Assembly: GCF_050003625.1 (NCBI RefSeq)
Contig: NC_134398.1
Location: 97,425,674 to 97,489,673 of the forward strand
Direction of reading: 5' to 3'
DNA length: 64,000 nucleotides
From: Haematobia irritans
Lineage: Eukaryota; Arthropoda; Insecta; Diptera; Muscidae
This document shows positions 1 through 10,884 of this stretch, in pieces. The notes below the pieces were generated by a model. It ran no database searches, was not told the origin of the DNA, and saw only the letters and a list, made by a program, of their open reading frames with translations. Every line of letters begins with the position of its first letter. Position 1 is the first letter of the stretch. Both the position numbers and the translations under genes were made by a program.

Positions 1-111
1 TATTAAAAATACCAATAACATTTCACTTTTAAAAAATGTTTACTTTTCTACATTATTACTATTTTTCAAATATTTTTTCCTTCCGTTTTTTAAAAATAAT
101 TTTTTGACCCA

Positions 112-474
112 CACACAGATAAATTTTTATCTGATTCAATCACAAAATTAATTGATCCAATTAATTCTTTAATTGATATGCAAATTTCAATTAATTTTTT
201 AATTTATTCAATTAAATGTTTAATTTAAAAATTCAATTAATTTTTTAATCACTATACTATATTGCAATCACTTTGTATAACAATTTTTAATAACTTTTTA
301 GTTTGATTAAAAAATTGATTGTTTCAAATAATTTTTAATTATAAAAATCCATAATTTTTTAACTGACGTAGTCTTCCGTGTTTGATTAAAAAGTTAATTG
401 CATCAATTAATTTTTTTAATTGAACTTCATTCAACTTTTTAATTGGGAATATTTTCGTGATATTTTTTTCTGTG
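112..474. mobile_element. AT-rich MITE-like element
   Basis: A short non-coding element filled with alternating ATTAATTGATT-type motifs. It begins CACACACAGATAAA and ends TTTTTTTCTGTG followed by TA. The same end sequences recur at 8974, 12678 and 13584, and the 13584 copy has a clear TA target duplication, so this is probably a Tc1/mariner-type non-autonomous element. The left boundary is uncertain by a few bases. Confidence 0.55.
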
Positions 475-496
475 TAGTTATGAGGGATATTCTTTG

Positions 497-712
497 GACT
501 ACTAAAATCTGCATTATAATTGTAAGACATTGTCCTTCTGTATAGATATACAAATAAATAAAAGGTACAATTTGTGAAAAGTATTGGTTTATTTTTTTAA
601 TTGATTTCTTCAAATGAACTAGTAAGACACGACTTCTAAAGCAAAGCAAAGAATCCGAAAATTGAACTACTAAAATCTGCACTATAATTGTAAGACATTG
701 TCCTTCTGTGTA
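497..712 (+). repeat. Direct duplication of ~45 bp flanking a 120-bp spacer
   Basis: The segment at 497-542 (ACTACTAAAATCTGC through CATTGTCCTTCTG) recurs at 665-712 with few changes. The second copy abuts the palindromic element that starts at 713. It could be a local tandem duplication or flanks duplicated during insertion. Nothing coding is seen. Confidence 0.6.
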
Positions 713-2580
713 CACACAAACAATTATAACCAAAACTTTTTCAATTAAACACTTAATTGAATTTGGAAACGGATTCAATTAATATGTTAATTGATTCAAT
801 TAATTATTTAATCAAATCCGAATAAAAACCATTTAAAAATTGGTTGATATTTGTTACGTTTCCAATTAAAATATTAATTAATTCAATCAATTTGTTAATC
901 AATTGGGAAATAATTGTCAATTACAAACGTGATTGAAATTTTTTCCGTTTCCAATTACACATCTGATTGATCCAATCACCTTTGTGATTGAAATTGAATA
1001 ATTTTAAGCAATGGAAAGAGCGAAAAGAGAACAAGATAATGGGTATTTATTCAACAATGTAAGATGGAGAGATCAGTCTGTGAAAGTAACTCATAACGAA
1101 CGGTTGGGTTTTTGTTTTTCGCGTAAATTGAAAAACAGGATTGGCGACATTCTGTCTGCTGCATTCAAAATGTGTGCATAAATATTTTGAACGCAACAAT
1201 AAATCGTAGCAAAGGGTTGAAATAAATAAAGTGTGCAACAACAAATGGCCACGTGATAAAGGTTTGAAAAAATATATGACAGAACGCATTTGAAATTACC
1301 TGTGTTTGTGTTTTGTGGTATTGTAAAAATGGAAAACAATCTACGTTTATTGAAGGTAAGAAATTGTGAAATGTGAATACCATTTTCCATTGAAGCCTGT
1401 TTACATTAAACGGACTAAAATAATATATTTTTTATTCATTTCTTTTAGTGACCAATTTTATTTCGTGAAATTGACCAATCAATCCCATCAACTCCATAAT
1501 TTAGTCAAACATATAAGAATATGTTTGCAATCAAAAGGTGGGTACCGTATTGATCTTTTAAAATTATAAATTTTATTCACTCCTAGTTTTCTTAAAACCA
1601 AGAGCGGTATGGGTTTGACAAACAAAATGCAATTTATGCCAACGCTACTTCGCAACTTCAATGTGAATCTGCCAACAAACCCATACCGCTCTTGGTTTTA
1701 AGAAAACTAGGAGTGAAAAAAATTTATAATTTTAACAGATCAATACGGTACTCGCCTTTTAATTGCAAACATATTCTTATATATTTGATAAAATGATGGA
1801 GATGATGGGATTGATTGGTCAATTTCACGAAATAAAATTGGTCACTAAAAGAAATGAATAAAAAATATATTATTTTAGTCCGTTTAATGTAAACAGGCTT
1901 CAATGGAAAATGGTATTCACATTTCACAATTTCTTACCTTCAATAAACGTAGATTGTTTTCCATTTTTACAATACCACAAAACACAAACACAGGTAATTT
2001 CAAATGCGTTCTGTCATATATTTTTTCAAACCTTTATCACGTGGCCATTTGTTGTTGCACACTTTATTTATTTCAACCCTTTGCTATGATTTGTTGTTGC
2101 GTTCAAAATATTTATGCACACATTTTGAATGCAGCAGACAGAATGTCGCCAATCATGTTTTTCAATTTACGCGAAAAACGAAAACCCGACCGTTCGTTAC
2201 GAGTTACTTCCACAGACTGATCTCTCCATCATACATTGTTGAATAAATACACATTCTCTTGTTCTCATTTCGCTCTTTACATTGCTCAAAATTATTCAAT
2301 TTCAATCACAAAGGTGATTGGATCAATCACATGTGTAATTGGAAACGGAAAATTGTTCAATCACGTTTGTAATTGAAAATTATTTCCGAATTGATTAACA
2401 AAATGATTGAATCCATTAACGTTTTAATTGGAAACGTAAAAATATTAATCATTTTTTTAATTGGTTTTTATTCGGATTTGATTAAATAATTAATTGAATC
2501 AATTAACATATTTATTGAATCCGTTTCCAAATTCAATTAAGTGTTTAATTGAAAAAATTTTGGTGATAATTTTTTGTGTG
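713..2580. mobile_element. 1.87-kb near-perfect palindromic foldback element
   Basis: Two ~930-bp arms are reverse complements of each other, meeting near 1646. The outer ends are CACACAAA and TTTTTTGTGTG, with TA on the left and CA on the right, consistent with an eroded TA target duplication. Each arm matches the right half of the 2.06-kb elements at 22513-24576 and 26792-29346, so the palindrome is a head-to-head duplication of that right half with the left half lost. Short open frames that appear twice, on opposite strands, are mirror images of the same non-coding arm. Confidence 0.85.
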
Positions 2581-2813
2581 CATAGAGCCTTTCAGTTGAT
2601 ATATTGGTCAATGTGGGACAACTATTCAAATATTCACGATTTACTTGAGTAAATCGTGTGGGAAAGTACCATATCATTTTTCCATATCTTTTCGGTGAGG
2701 GGGACCTCACTTTTTTGTAAAAGTAATGTGAAAAATAAAAGTTATCTGATTGACTTTCACGGAATGTAGAAGGAGGACTTGCAGTCAATAGGGATAAATC
2801 ATTTTATGGCATA

Positions 2814-3295
2814 CACTCAAAAAAAAAAGTGAACTCTCTACTTCACTAAAGCCAATTTAACTTTATTTTAGTTCATGGAATTATTATGTTTAGAGAAAGT
2901 TTCCTTCACTCTAATAATTTTTTGCGTACGTTAGTTAAATTAACTAAAACCGAGGAAAAATATACACAAATGAAGCATAAAGGTTAACTAAATTCGTGTC
3001 TTCCACAAGATAGTTCAGTATTTCTTTAAATTTGCAAATTTTACTATGTATGTCACTAAAGACATTCTTGCTATTTTGAACTACAAATTTTTCCTTGAAA
3101 CTACAAATTTTTCTTTAACAAGCGAAAAAACTTAATTATGTCCAATAAATTTTCTTGAATTTGTCGAAAAATATTTACTTATTGGCGTGATACCAGCGTT
3201 TGTAATACTGTTTAGATAAAATTTTCTAAAAATATTCAAAATTTTCTAAAATTAACCGAAATTTTTCTTCCTGGTGGGTTCACCGTTTTTCAGTG
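2814..3295. mobile_element. MITE with CACT(C/G)AAAAA ends
   Basis: The left end CACTCAAAAAAAAAAGTGAA and the reverse complement of the right end, CACTGAAAAACGGTGAA, form an imperfect terminal inverted repeat. TA precedes the left end; the right flank is TT. The interior is AT-rich and non-coding. Confidence 0.5.
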
Positions 3296-3938
3296 TTTAT
3301 GCGGGCAAAGCGACCTCCCCATTGCCCGACATTTTCACAACTGAATTTAAGTTCTCCAATATTATTGAATATTTTAGAGAAGGTTGATGGTGGCCGTTAG
3401 ACAAAGATCCAGTATTTAATTTTTGGATATTTGGATGGGGGACGGGACCACTCCGAATTTAATAAATTATTTTATTTTTCCATTTACTTCAAATCATTAG
3501 AGAAAATGTCACCCATTCATTTCATCTAATAATTGGTGTTCATAGAGCAAACAAAAACTCGTTACAAAGATTTTTGTTGAACTCCGCCGAGATAGTGCAA
3601 TAATGCCTGCAATGCAACAAAAATTCGACATTTTGTGTATATTTGAATGTATCGTATAAGGGGACAAACCCTTCATACAATTCCGACTTATTACATACCC
3701 CTATTCATATACTCAAAAAACATTTAATTTAATAGAGTTGTTCGCGTGCAAACGCGTTCCAAAAAATCCAAACTATAACAGATACTTCAACGTAAAAAAT
3801 ATTTTTTTAATGCCAAAAAAAAAAACTTTAAATCGCTCTCCTGTAAAATTGAGTTTTTATACTTATGGAGTTTTGTCATAATTCCCAAGATTTTATTTGT
3901 ACCAGATCACTTAAAAATGTATGTTTTCGAATATAAAA
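3296..3938. other. Non-coding gap
   Basis: AT-rich sequence with homopolymer runs. I see no credible exon, RNA gene or recognisable element end. Confidence 0.5.
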
Positions 3939-5720
3939 CAAGTAAGTAAAGTCTAAAGTCGGGCGGGGCGGACTATATTATACCCTTCACCACCATGTAG
4001 ACCAACATTTGTGTTACCATCTCAACTACTTCAAATTTGCTGGGACCTATATAAAGGTTTGCATTTGCAGATATAAATACTTATAATGGAGACAATGAAA
4101 TGAAACTTAGTGTTAATAAAAAAAAATATGGGAAATATGAAGCGAGAAAAATTTTGAGGCAATTGTACAAAAGAGCATTTGCGATTTATCAGGCGATACT
4201 TATGTATTCGAGATATAGGACAATTTGCGTAACACTTACAATTTTTGCTACTCAGCAGTGACGATTTTACAAGGATATTGGTTAGATCTTGCCAAGATAT
4301 GTGGTCAAGTGTGGGTTGTGACATATTATTTGGTCAAGTCGGGCGACTTGGAGCCTTATTTAAAACTCAACCGTTCTGTGGAAAGTCTGGCATTACAGTG
4401 TGTAGGATATGACTAAGATATGGGGAAATTATCACAGACTTTTGTGTAAAGTGTGGGAATTTTGGCCATATTTGTATAAACAGGAAAAACGAATATATGG
4501 AGGCTTTATCTAATTCTGAACCAAATTAGATCAAACTTGACAGACTTAAATATCATATTAAATATATTCTCCGTGAAAACTATGCAGTCAATTGGAGGAA
4601 AATCCCATTGAAACTGGGTCTAAAATATGAAATAGTCTACCATATTTTCCCAACTCTGGTGTACATATAACGGGAGCTATATATAATCTGAACCGATTTC
4701 GACTAAATTTACATGCATAGTTAGAATAATAATTCTGTTATCTCTGCAAAATTTAACGTAATTGGGCGTTTAACTTTGGCCCCCGTGGTCATTTGAGTAT
4801 AAATCGGGCGAAAGATACATATGGGAGCTATTCTAAATCTGAACCGATTTCAACCAAATTTGGCACACCGATACTGTTAAACGTACTCCTTGTGCAAAAT
4901 TTGAACTAAATCAGGGCAAAACTCTGGCTTTTGAGGCAATATAAGTGCAAATCGGACGAAAGATATATATGGGAGCTATATCCAAATCTGAACCGATTTC
5001 AATCAAATTTACCAACCATTGGTAAAATGTCAATTCTACTCTTTATGCAAAATTTCACGTAAATCGGTAGTAAACTTTGGCCTCTGTGGTCATATGATTC
5101 TAAATCGGACGAGAGATATATATGGGAGCTATATCTAAATCTGAACCGATTTCAATCAAATTTACCAAGCATTGGTAGAATGTCAATTCTACTCTTTATG
5201 CAAAATTTCACGTAAATCGGTAGTAAACTTTGGCCTCTGTTGCCATATGAGTCTAAATCGGACGAAAGATATATATGGGAGCTATATCTAAATCTGAACC
5301 GATTTGGCTGATATTTTGCAAGTTTTTCGAGACTCATAAAAAATGCGGATGTACGGAATTTGAAGCAAATCGGTTGATAAACACGCCAATTATGACCAGT
5401 TCGGGGATAAATATATATGACAGCTATATCTAAATCTGAAGCGATTTTTTCCAAAATCAATAGCGATTGTCTTTGTGCCAAAAACGACCCTATGCCAAAA
5501 TTGAGGACGATCGGACTTAAACTGCGACCTGTACTTTGCGTACAAAAATACATGAACAGACAGACAGACAGACAGACGGACATCGCTAAATCGACTCAGA
5601 ATTTAATTCTAAGACGATCGGTATACTAAACGATGGGTCTCAGACTTTTCCTTCTTGGCGTTACATACAAATGCACAAACTTATTATACCTGTACCACAG
5701 TAGTGGTGACGGGTATAAAA
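3939..5720. repeat. Dispersed repeat with ~150-bp internal tandem units
   Basis: From about 4640 to 5450 a ~150-bp unit recurs five times or more; its landmark is ATATGGGAGCTAT followed by AATCTGAACCGATTT. The outer margins carry an inverted motif: TATACCCTTCACCACC near 3978 and its near complement near 5700-5717. The distal part has (CAGA)n at 5555-5577 and a block reading CGACTCAGAATTTAATTCT. This kind of repeat is common in higher flies. I cannot assign it to a TE superfamily and see no transposase. Confidence 0.65.
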
Positions 5721-6040
5721 ATGGTGTAGCCTACGCCCTCAAAAAAAATCGCTTCTCTAATATATATTCCAAACATATTTTGCAGGAAGCACATATATTA
5801 TTGGATACTGCCGAAACATTAATATGTTTGTTTTATGTGAACATATTAGATGTTTGGAAGCATTTTGAGCCCAAAAATATTTATTTGCTTGGAAGAATTT
5901 TCCCGAAGAAGATTGTGCTCATTCCGTCACATAATTTTCACTTCCACCAAATTTTTTAGTTCTTGGCACGTTTTTCTGTAATACAAATAATGTTAAGGAT
6001 ATTATTCAATTTTATAATTTTTTTTTAAATTTTAACTTTC

Positions 6041-6113
6041 ACCTGGACGGAGAATCGAACCGAAGACCATACAGTTTGTAAACCAACATACTATCCACTG
6101 GGCTACGTAGCTG
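6041..6113 (-). ncRNA. tRNA-like module (minus strand), SINE-type relic
   Basis: On the minus strand an A-box-like TAGCCCAGTGG (6095-6105) and a B-box-like GGTTCGATTCT (6051-6061) are spaced as in a tRNA. A complete cloverleaf is not obvious, so I call it a tRNA-derived Pol III promoter relic. A sister copy lies at 45975-46044. Confidence 0.55.
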
Positions 6114-6230
6114 TTATAGTCACCAGTAGACAATTATCGTTAGAAGTTGCATTTATATAGCATAGTTTGCAGCGCCCACGAGCCCATGCAAACATAACAT
6201 TATTTAACAGAAACATACATTTGTCGGTCA

Positions 6231-6712
6231 CGTGGAGCAGTGGTTAGCATGTCTGCCCATAGACAATATAACATATAGATGATCCACTATTCTCTTTAAA
6301 AAAATGTGTCAGTTCCAAAAAATAATTTTCTGACATTTCGTTTTGATTTTTTCGTAAAGAGTCAGTCCCAAACATTAATTTTCGCGCATTTGCTTTGGTG
6401 TTGTTCGTAAAGAGCAATGCTGCGGTTTTGGTCACAATTTTTTGTTCAAATATGAACTTTTAATATATTAATTTATTTATAAATCCTCTGGTGCATCATA
6501 AACGTTCTAATTTTGTGTAAAATTGGCAAACTACAAAAAGGAAAACGAAAGAGAGTGTAAGCGTGCTCTTATTTTTCTCGTTTATTCTTAATCTTCGGAA
6601 CTGTCAAGCAAAGTTTGACACCCATGGCTCATCTATATGTTATATTGTCTATGTGTCTGCCTTGCATGCAAAGGGTCGTGGGTTCAATCCCTGCTCCGAC
6701 CGAACACCAATT
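6231..6712 (+). ncRNA. tRNA-like SINE head split by a MITE
   Basis: The A-box-like TGGAGCAGTGG (6233-6243) and B-box-like GGTTCAATCC (6681-6690) belong to one tRNA-like sequence split by the insertion at 6258-6653. The uninterrupted version is at 46161-46236. The head shares the TGCCTTGCAT core with the SINEs at 53238 and 57518, which is reminiscent of a tRNA anticodon arm. Its A-rich tail runs straight into the (AAATT)n array. Confidence 0.6.
6258..6653. mobile_element. P-like MITE, 396 bp, with 8-bp target duplication
   Basis: The element starts CATAGACAATATAACATATA and ends with the reverse complement of that sequence. It is flanked by the direct repeat TGTCTGCC (6250-6257 and 6654-6661). 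The uninterrupted target is visible at 46161-46236. An 8-bp duplication and CA-starting ends suit the P or hAT superfamilies. The CATAGAC start resembles the ends of the tandem MITEs at 32878-34381. Confidence 0.8.
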
Positions 6713-6715
6713 TTG

Positions 6716-7803
6716 ATTTAAATTAAATTAAAATAAATTAAATCAAATTAAACTAAATTAAATTAAATTAAATTAAATTAAATTAAATTAAATTAAATTA
6801 AATTAAATTAAATTAAATTAAATTAAATTAAATTAAATTAAATTAAATTAAATTAAATTAAATTAAATTAAATTAAATTAAATTAAATTAAATTAAATTA
6901 AATTAAATTAAATTAAATTAAATTAAATTAAATTAAATTAAATTAAATTAAATTAAATTAAATTAAATTAAATTAAATTAAATTAAATTAAATTAAATTA
7001 AATTAAATTAAATTAAATTAAATTAAATTAAATTAAATTAAATTAAATTAAATTAAATTAAATTAAATTAAATTAAATTAAATTAAATTAAATTAAATTA
7101 AATTATATTAAATTAAATTAAATTAAATTAAATTAAATTAAATTAAATTAAATTAAATTAAATTAAATTAAATTAAATTAAATTAAATTAAATTAAATTA
7201 AATTAAATTAAATTAAATTAAATTAAATTAAATTAAATTAAATTAAATTAAATTAAATTAAATTAAATTAAATTAAATTAAATTAAATTAAATTAAATTA
7301 AATTAAATTAAATTAAATTAAATTAAATTAAATTAAATTAAATTAAATTAAATTAAATTAAATTAAATTAAATTAAATTAAATTAAATTAAATTAAATTA
7401 AATTAAATTAAATTAAATTAAATTAAATTAAATTAAATTAAATTAAATTAAATTAAATTAAATTAAATTAAATTAAATTAAATTAAATTAAATTAAATTA
7501 AATTAAATTAAATTAAATTAAATTAAATTAAATTAAATTAAATTAAATTAAATTAAATTAAATTAAATTAAATTAAATTAAATTAAATTAAATTAAATTA
7601 AATTAAATTAAATTAAATTAAATTAAATTAAATTAAATTAAATTAAATTAAATTAAATTAAATTAAATTAAATTAAATTAAATTAAATTAAATTAAATTA
7701 AATTAAATTAAATTAAATTAAATTAAATTAAATTAAATTAAATTAAATTAAATTAAATTAAATTAAATTAAATTAAATTAAATTAAATTAAATTAAATTA
7801 AAT
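6716..7803. repeat. (AAATT)n pentanucleotide satellite, ~1.09 kb
   Basis: About 215 tandem AAATT units with almost no variation: slight irregularity in the first ~40 bp and one change near 7105. It sits exactly at the 3' side of the tRNA-like SINE head, so it probably grew from a SINE tail. The corresponding place in the copy at 46236 lacks it. Assembled length may not equal true length. Confidence 0.97.
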
Positions 7804-8794
7804 TTTTACAATGAAACTTCGAAATGTGTGTTATTAAAGATTTACAGTCAGAAAAGAACAGTGCTTGATATAAACGAAATGGACTGAGCTTTTGGATAAA
7901 ATATTATTTTTTTAATTGCAAAAATAACAATTTTGTAACAAAAAACTGTTTTTGGTATAAAAGTTTGAAATTTTGGTTCCTTCAAAAACTCTAACAAAAG
8001 AAGGTGGAGTCGAGCACAAACATACATAAATAATTTTATAATGTACACATAAATTTATTTAGGAGTGAACAGTTTTTTACTTCATTTAACACCATTTAAA
8101 ACTTATCGTGTTTTGTACTTAATTTCATTTTTACCTTTAAGGCCGGTATTATGTTAGCATTATCGCTCTAAAATGACCCTGCTTTGCCTTTTACTTTTCT
8201 TTAATAATTAATTTGAAAGAAAATAAACTTTTTCAATAGCTTCAGCTGCAAAACTCGAGCTTAATGTCCGCTTTTATAGTTGAAGGTGTCCGTCAACTCG
8301 TCTTGGACTACTTATTAATAAAGAGGAACTAAACTTTGTTTTTATACATTTTACTGTTTCATGATTTTCATGAAGATCCCTTTGTAATTTTTGTATATTT
8401 TCAACCGTTTTTTTTTTTTAATTTTCTTTGTCTGAATATTTTGACTTGCTCCTCGTACGTTCCGATTTCCTTTAACGAACCAAAAAAAATTGTGTCCATA
8501 ATGCCAAAATTATAAACAAAACACATGTCCACATATACATAAAATGCTCTCTCAAGGCGAAAACACATGCTGTTTTTTCTCTTTACTCCGAATATTCATT
8601 CTAATATTCAAACTAAATAATATTTAGACTTAAGCATATCAAATTTTTGGCCGTATCATAAACAACAGTTTTCCGAAACAACATACAAGTGGTTTCACAG
8701 CAATTGCTCTTACATATTGGATTTCTATCGAACATGTACCGCGCTTGAAATTAGAAGTGTGCACGAGACACAAAAGTCTTACTCACGGACGATA

Positions 8795-8940
8795 TTGTTT
8801 GGTAGGGCTCACGCTCACGAAAAGAAAATTTGTACTCACGTACAAAAATGTCGTGACTCACGAAAAATGCCGTGACTCATGAAAAATATCGTGACTCACG
8901 AATAATTTTATGAGTTGCGTGAGTATGCGTGAGCGTATGC
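8795..8940. repeat. Short degenerate tandem repeat (CGTGACTCACGAAAAAT)
   Basis: Three to four units of CGTGACTCA(C/T)GAAAAAT with flanking GTGAGCG/CGCTCAC sequence in inverted orientation. Each unit is partly palindromic. Non-coding. Confidence 0.6.
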
Positions 8941-8973
8941 CATTTTTTCTATTTAGAGGCGTTGAAACTACTC

Positions 8974-9258
8974 CACACATTTTTTTCTGATTCCATCACG
9001 ATATTAATTTATCCAATTATTTTTCTAATTGAAATGTCTTCAATCATAGAAATGATAGTAACAATTAAAAAAAATAATTGGAAGTTAATTAAAAAATTAA
9101 TTGATCAAATTAAAAAATGAATTGATACTCTAAATTTGTGTGATTGATTTTTGGTTCAATTAAAAACTTTGTTGAATCAATTGAATTTTTAATTGAAAAT
9201 TTTTTAAAACTAAATTAAGACTTTGATTGGAAAAATTTTCGTGAAAATTTTTTCTGTA
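8974..9258. mobile_element. AT-rich MITE of the CACAGAAAAA/GTGTG family
   Basis: The left end CACACATTTTTTTCTGATTC and right end AAAATTTTTTCTGTA match the ends of the element at 13584-13873 in opposite orientation. The interior is ATTAATTGATCAA-type sequence. No clean target duplication remains. Confidence 0.6.
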
Positions 9259-9824
9259 CGGTTTTACAGGTCCACCGAAAATTTTTTTTTCAACATACCC
9301 ATAACCCGAATCTAGAATAATCCCTTCAGCAAACCTCCTATTTCCCCGTTATTAAATCAATAGATTTTTTTTTAATATTTGATGGAGGTGCGATTCTGTA
9401 AACATATACTCTCAAACACATTCTGATTCAAGCATGTTTATTTTCAGGATTTGTCCAAACAAAATATTGTTTGTATTGTTTAAGCATATATTTTTAAGGT
9501 GCCGATTGGTTACTTCCATTTTTACGTCTTACATATTCCTTCATGTTGGACTTTAAGCCTCACCGTGTGTGTTTATATCTATGGTTGTCTCTCTCATTTG
9601 CCCTCTTTAGTTTATTTTTATACTCTCTCGGTTTCTCTTTCTAACCACATATATGTTTATAGGCAATTTCTAAATTAATATCCACATCCACACATATGGT
9701 ATTAAAAAAATGTTATGTCCCAAACATAATATGTGCTAACATATTAACATATACTATATATTCTAACATATAAACATATAATTTTTAACCCGAGGCATAT
9801 GAAAAAAAATCTTTTTCGTCCGTG

Positions 9825-10866
9825 TACTATTTTAATTATAGAATTTAAGACCATTACATGATCGGGAAAATTATGTACCTGTTTTTCCTGACCATTCAAT
9901 ATTTTTTCACTTTTTTGCTGCAAAAAAGATATTTTTATCCGTTAAGTATGCATATGTCTAGTACCATTACATGGTTATCAATACCTTCTATATTTTTATT
10001 GATCATTTAAGTTTTCAACTTTTTTGCGGCAAAAAGATTCTTTAAAATCTACAAGCAAATACACAAGATTTTAATTTTTCGAGTCAGTCGAGTGTTTGTG
10101 TTGGTACAACGTAAATATGGAATGACAACTTATTGTTGAAGTTGAACCAAATGGAGTGTATAATAATAGGTGATGTTTGCTTGCTCGACATTATAAGCAC
10201 AAATAAAGAAACAATTAGTTAAAAAATAAATGCTGGCTTTTTATTTATCAAATGACAGTTTAGGTTATGTTCTTACAAAACTATTTACTTGTAGGTCATA
10301 GCATTTTAGGTGGTCACCATGTTCTTTCAACTGGGATTGCTTTCTTTGCCGAACATCGGCTTCAGCTACGTTCGTTTCCTACTAAAGCTCTCATTCGATA
10401 TACATGAACAGGGCATACGTTTTATAATTTGCATGATCTGTTTATTTCAAGAAAGAAATACATCATGGTTACTTCGTACACAGTTACCATGTTTTATATA
10501 GAAATATTTCCTGTATAAAACATTTTAATTGGATCCGAAAATGACCATAGCCAACTTTTGACCGTTGATTCACTCTCCTTTATTTGCAACACATTTACTG
10601 AATTTTCACATGAGCAGACGTGATATCATATGAACATTCGATCATCACTCAATAAAGCATAATCTACCAGTCATCTTGATGCATATTGTTCGATTTCGAT
10701 GCTCAAAGCAATGACACTATTCTTCCTGTTTCTCAACATAAACACTTTCAATTGATAGTCGCTTTTGTGTCTTACATTCAAATGGAAAATTAGGAAATAT
10801 GTAGTATTATTTCAACACTAAGCATGAGTTATGTATTATAATTAAAGTAAATGCGAATAGTAGAGG
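9825..10866. other. Non-coding gap with a local duplication
   Basis: ACCATTACATG followed by a CTTTTTTGC(T/G)GCAAAAA block occurs at about 9850-9932 and again at 9962-10035, a degenerate direct duplication. A short open frame at 10310-10501 has no recognisable domain. I see no other gene or element end. Confidence 0.45.
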
Positions 10867-10884
10867 AACACTGATCAGGATATA

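Larger units (their letters stand above)
5734..9824. mobile_element. TA-flanked dispersed element, copy A (expanded, with nested insertions)
   Basis: The left end CGCCCTCAAAAAAAATCGC is preceded by TA and the right end TTTTTCGTCCGTG is followed by TA. Related copies lie at 13513-15374 and 45667-46848. No protein is encoded. The 4.1-kb length comes from an inner block with two tRNA-like modules, a P-like MITE (6258-6653), an (AAATT)n array (6716-7803) and a TA-type MITE (8974-9258). Target and end structure suggest a Tc1/mariner-like non-autonomous element, but the superfamily is inferred. Confidence 0.65.

Noticed and set aside
431..778. 115-codon frame with an internal repeat as a protein gene
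   Set aside because: It spans a 45-bp direct duplication and two MITE ends in AT-rich DNA; no domain.
1047..2246. Recurring 60-105 codon frames at 1047-2246, 23668-24242, 27999-29011 as a conserved gene family
   Set aside because: They occur as mirror images inside the palindrome and in all copies of a non-coding element, with overlapping frames equally open; similarity comes from shared DNA, not coding constraint.
6041..6113. Functional tRNA gene
   Set aside because: A and B boxes are present but I cannot build a full acceptor stem and anticodon loop, and the module is repeated within a dispersed element.
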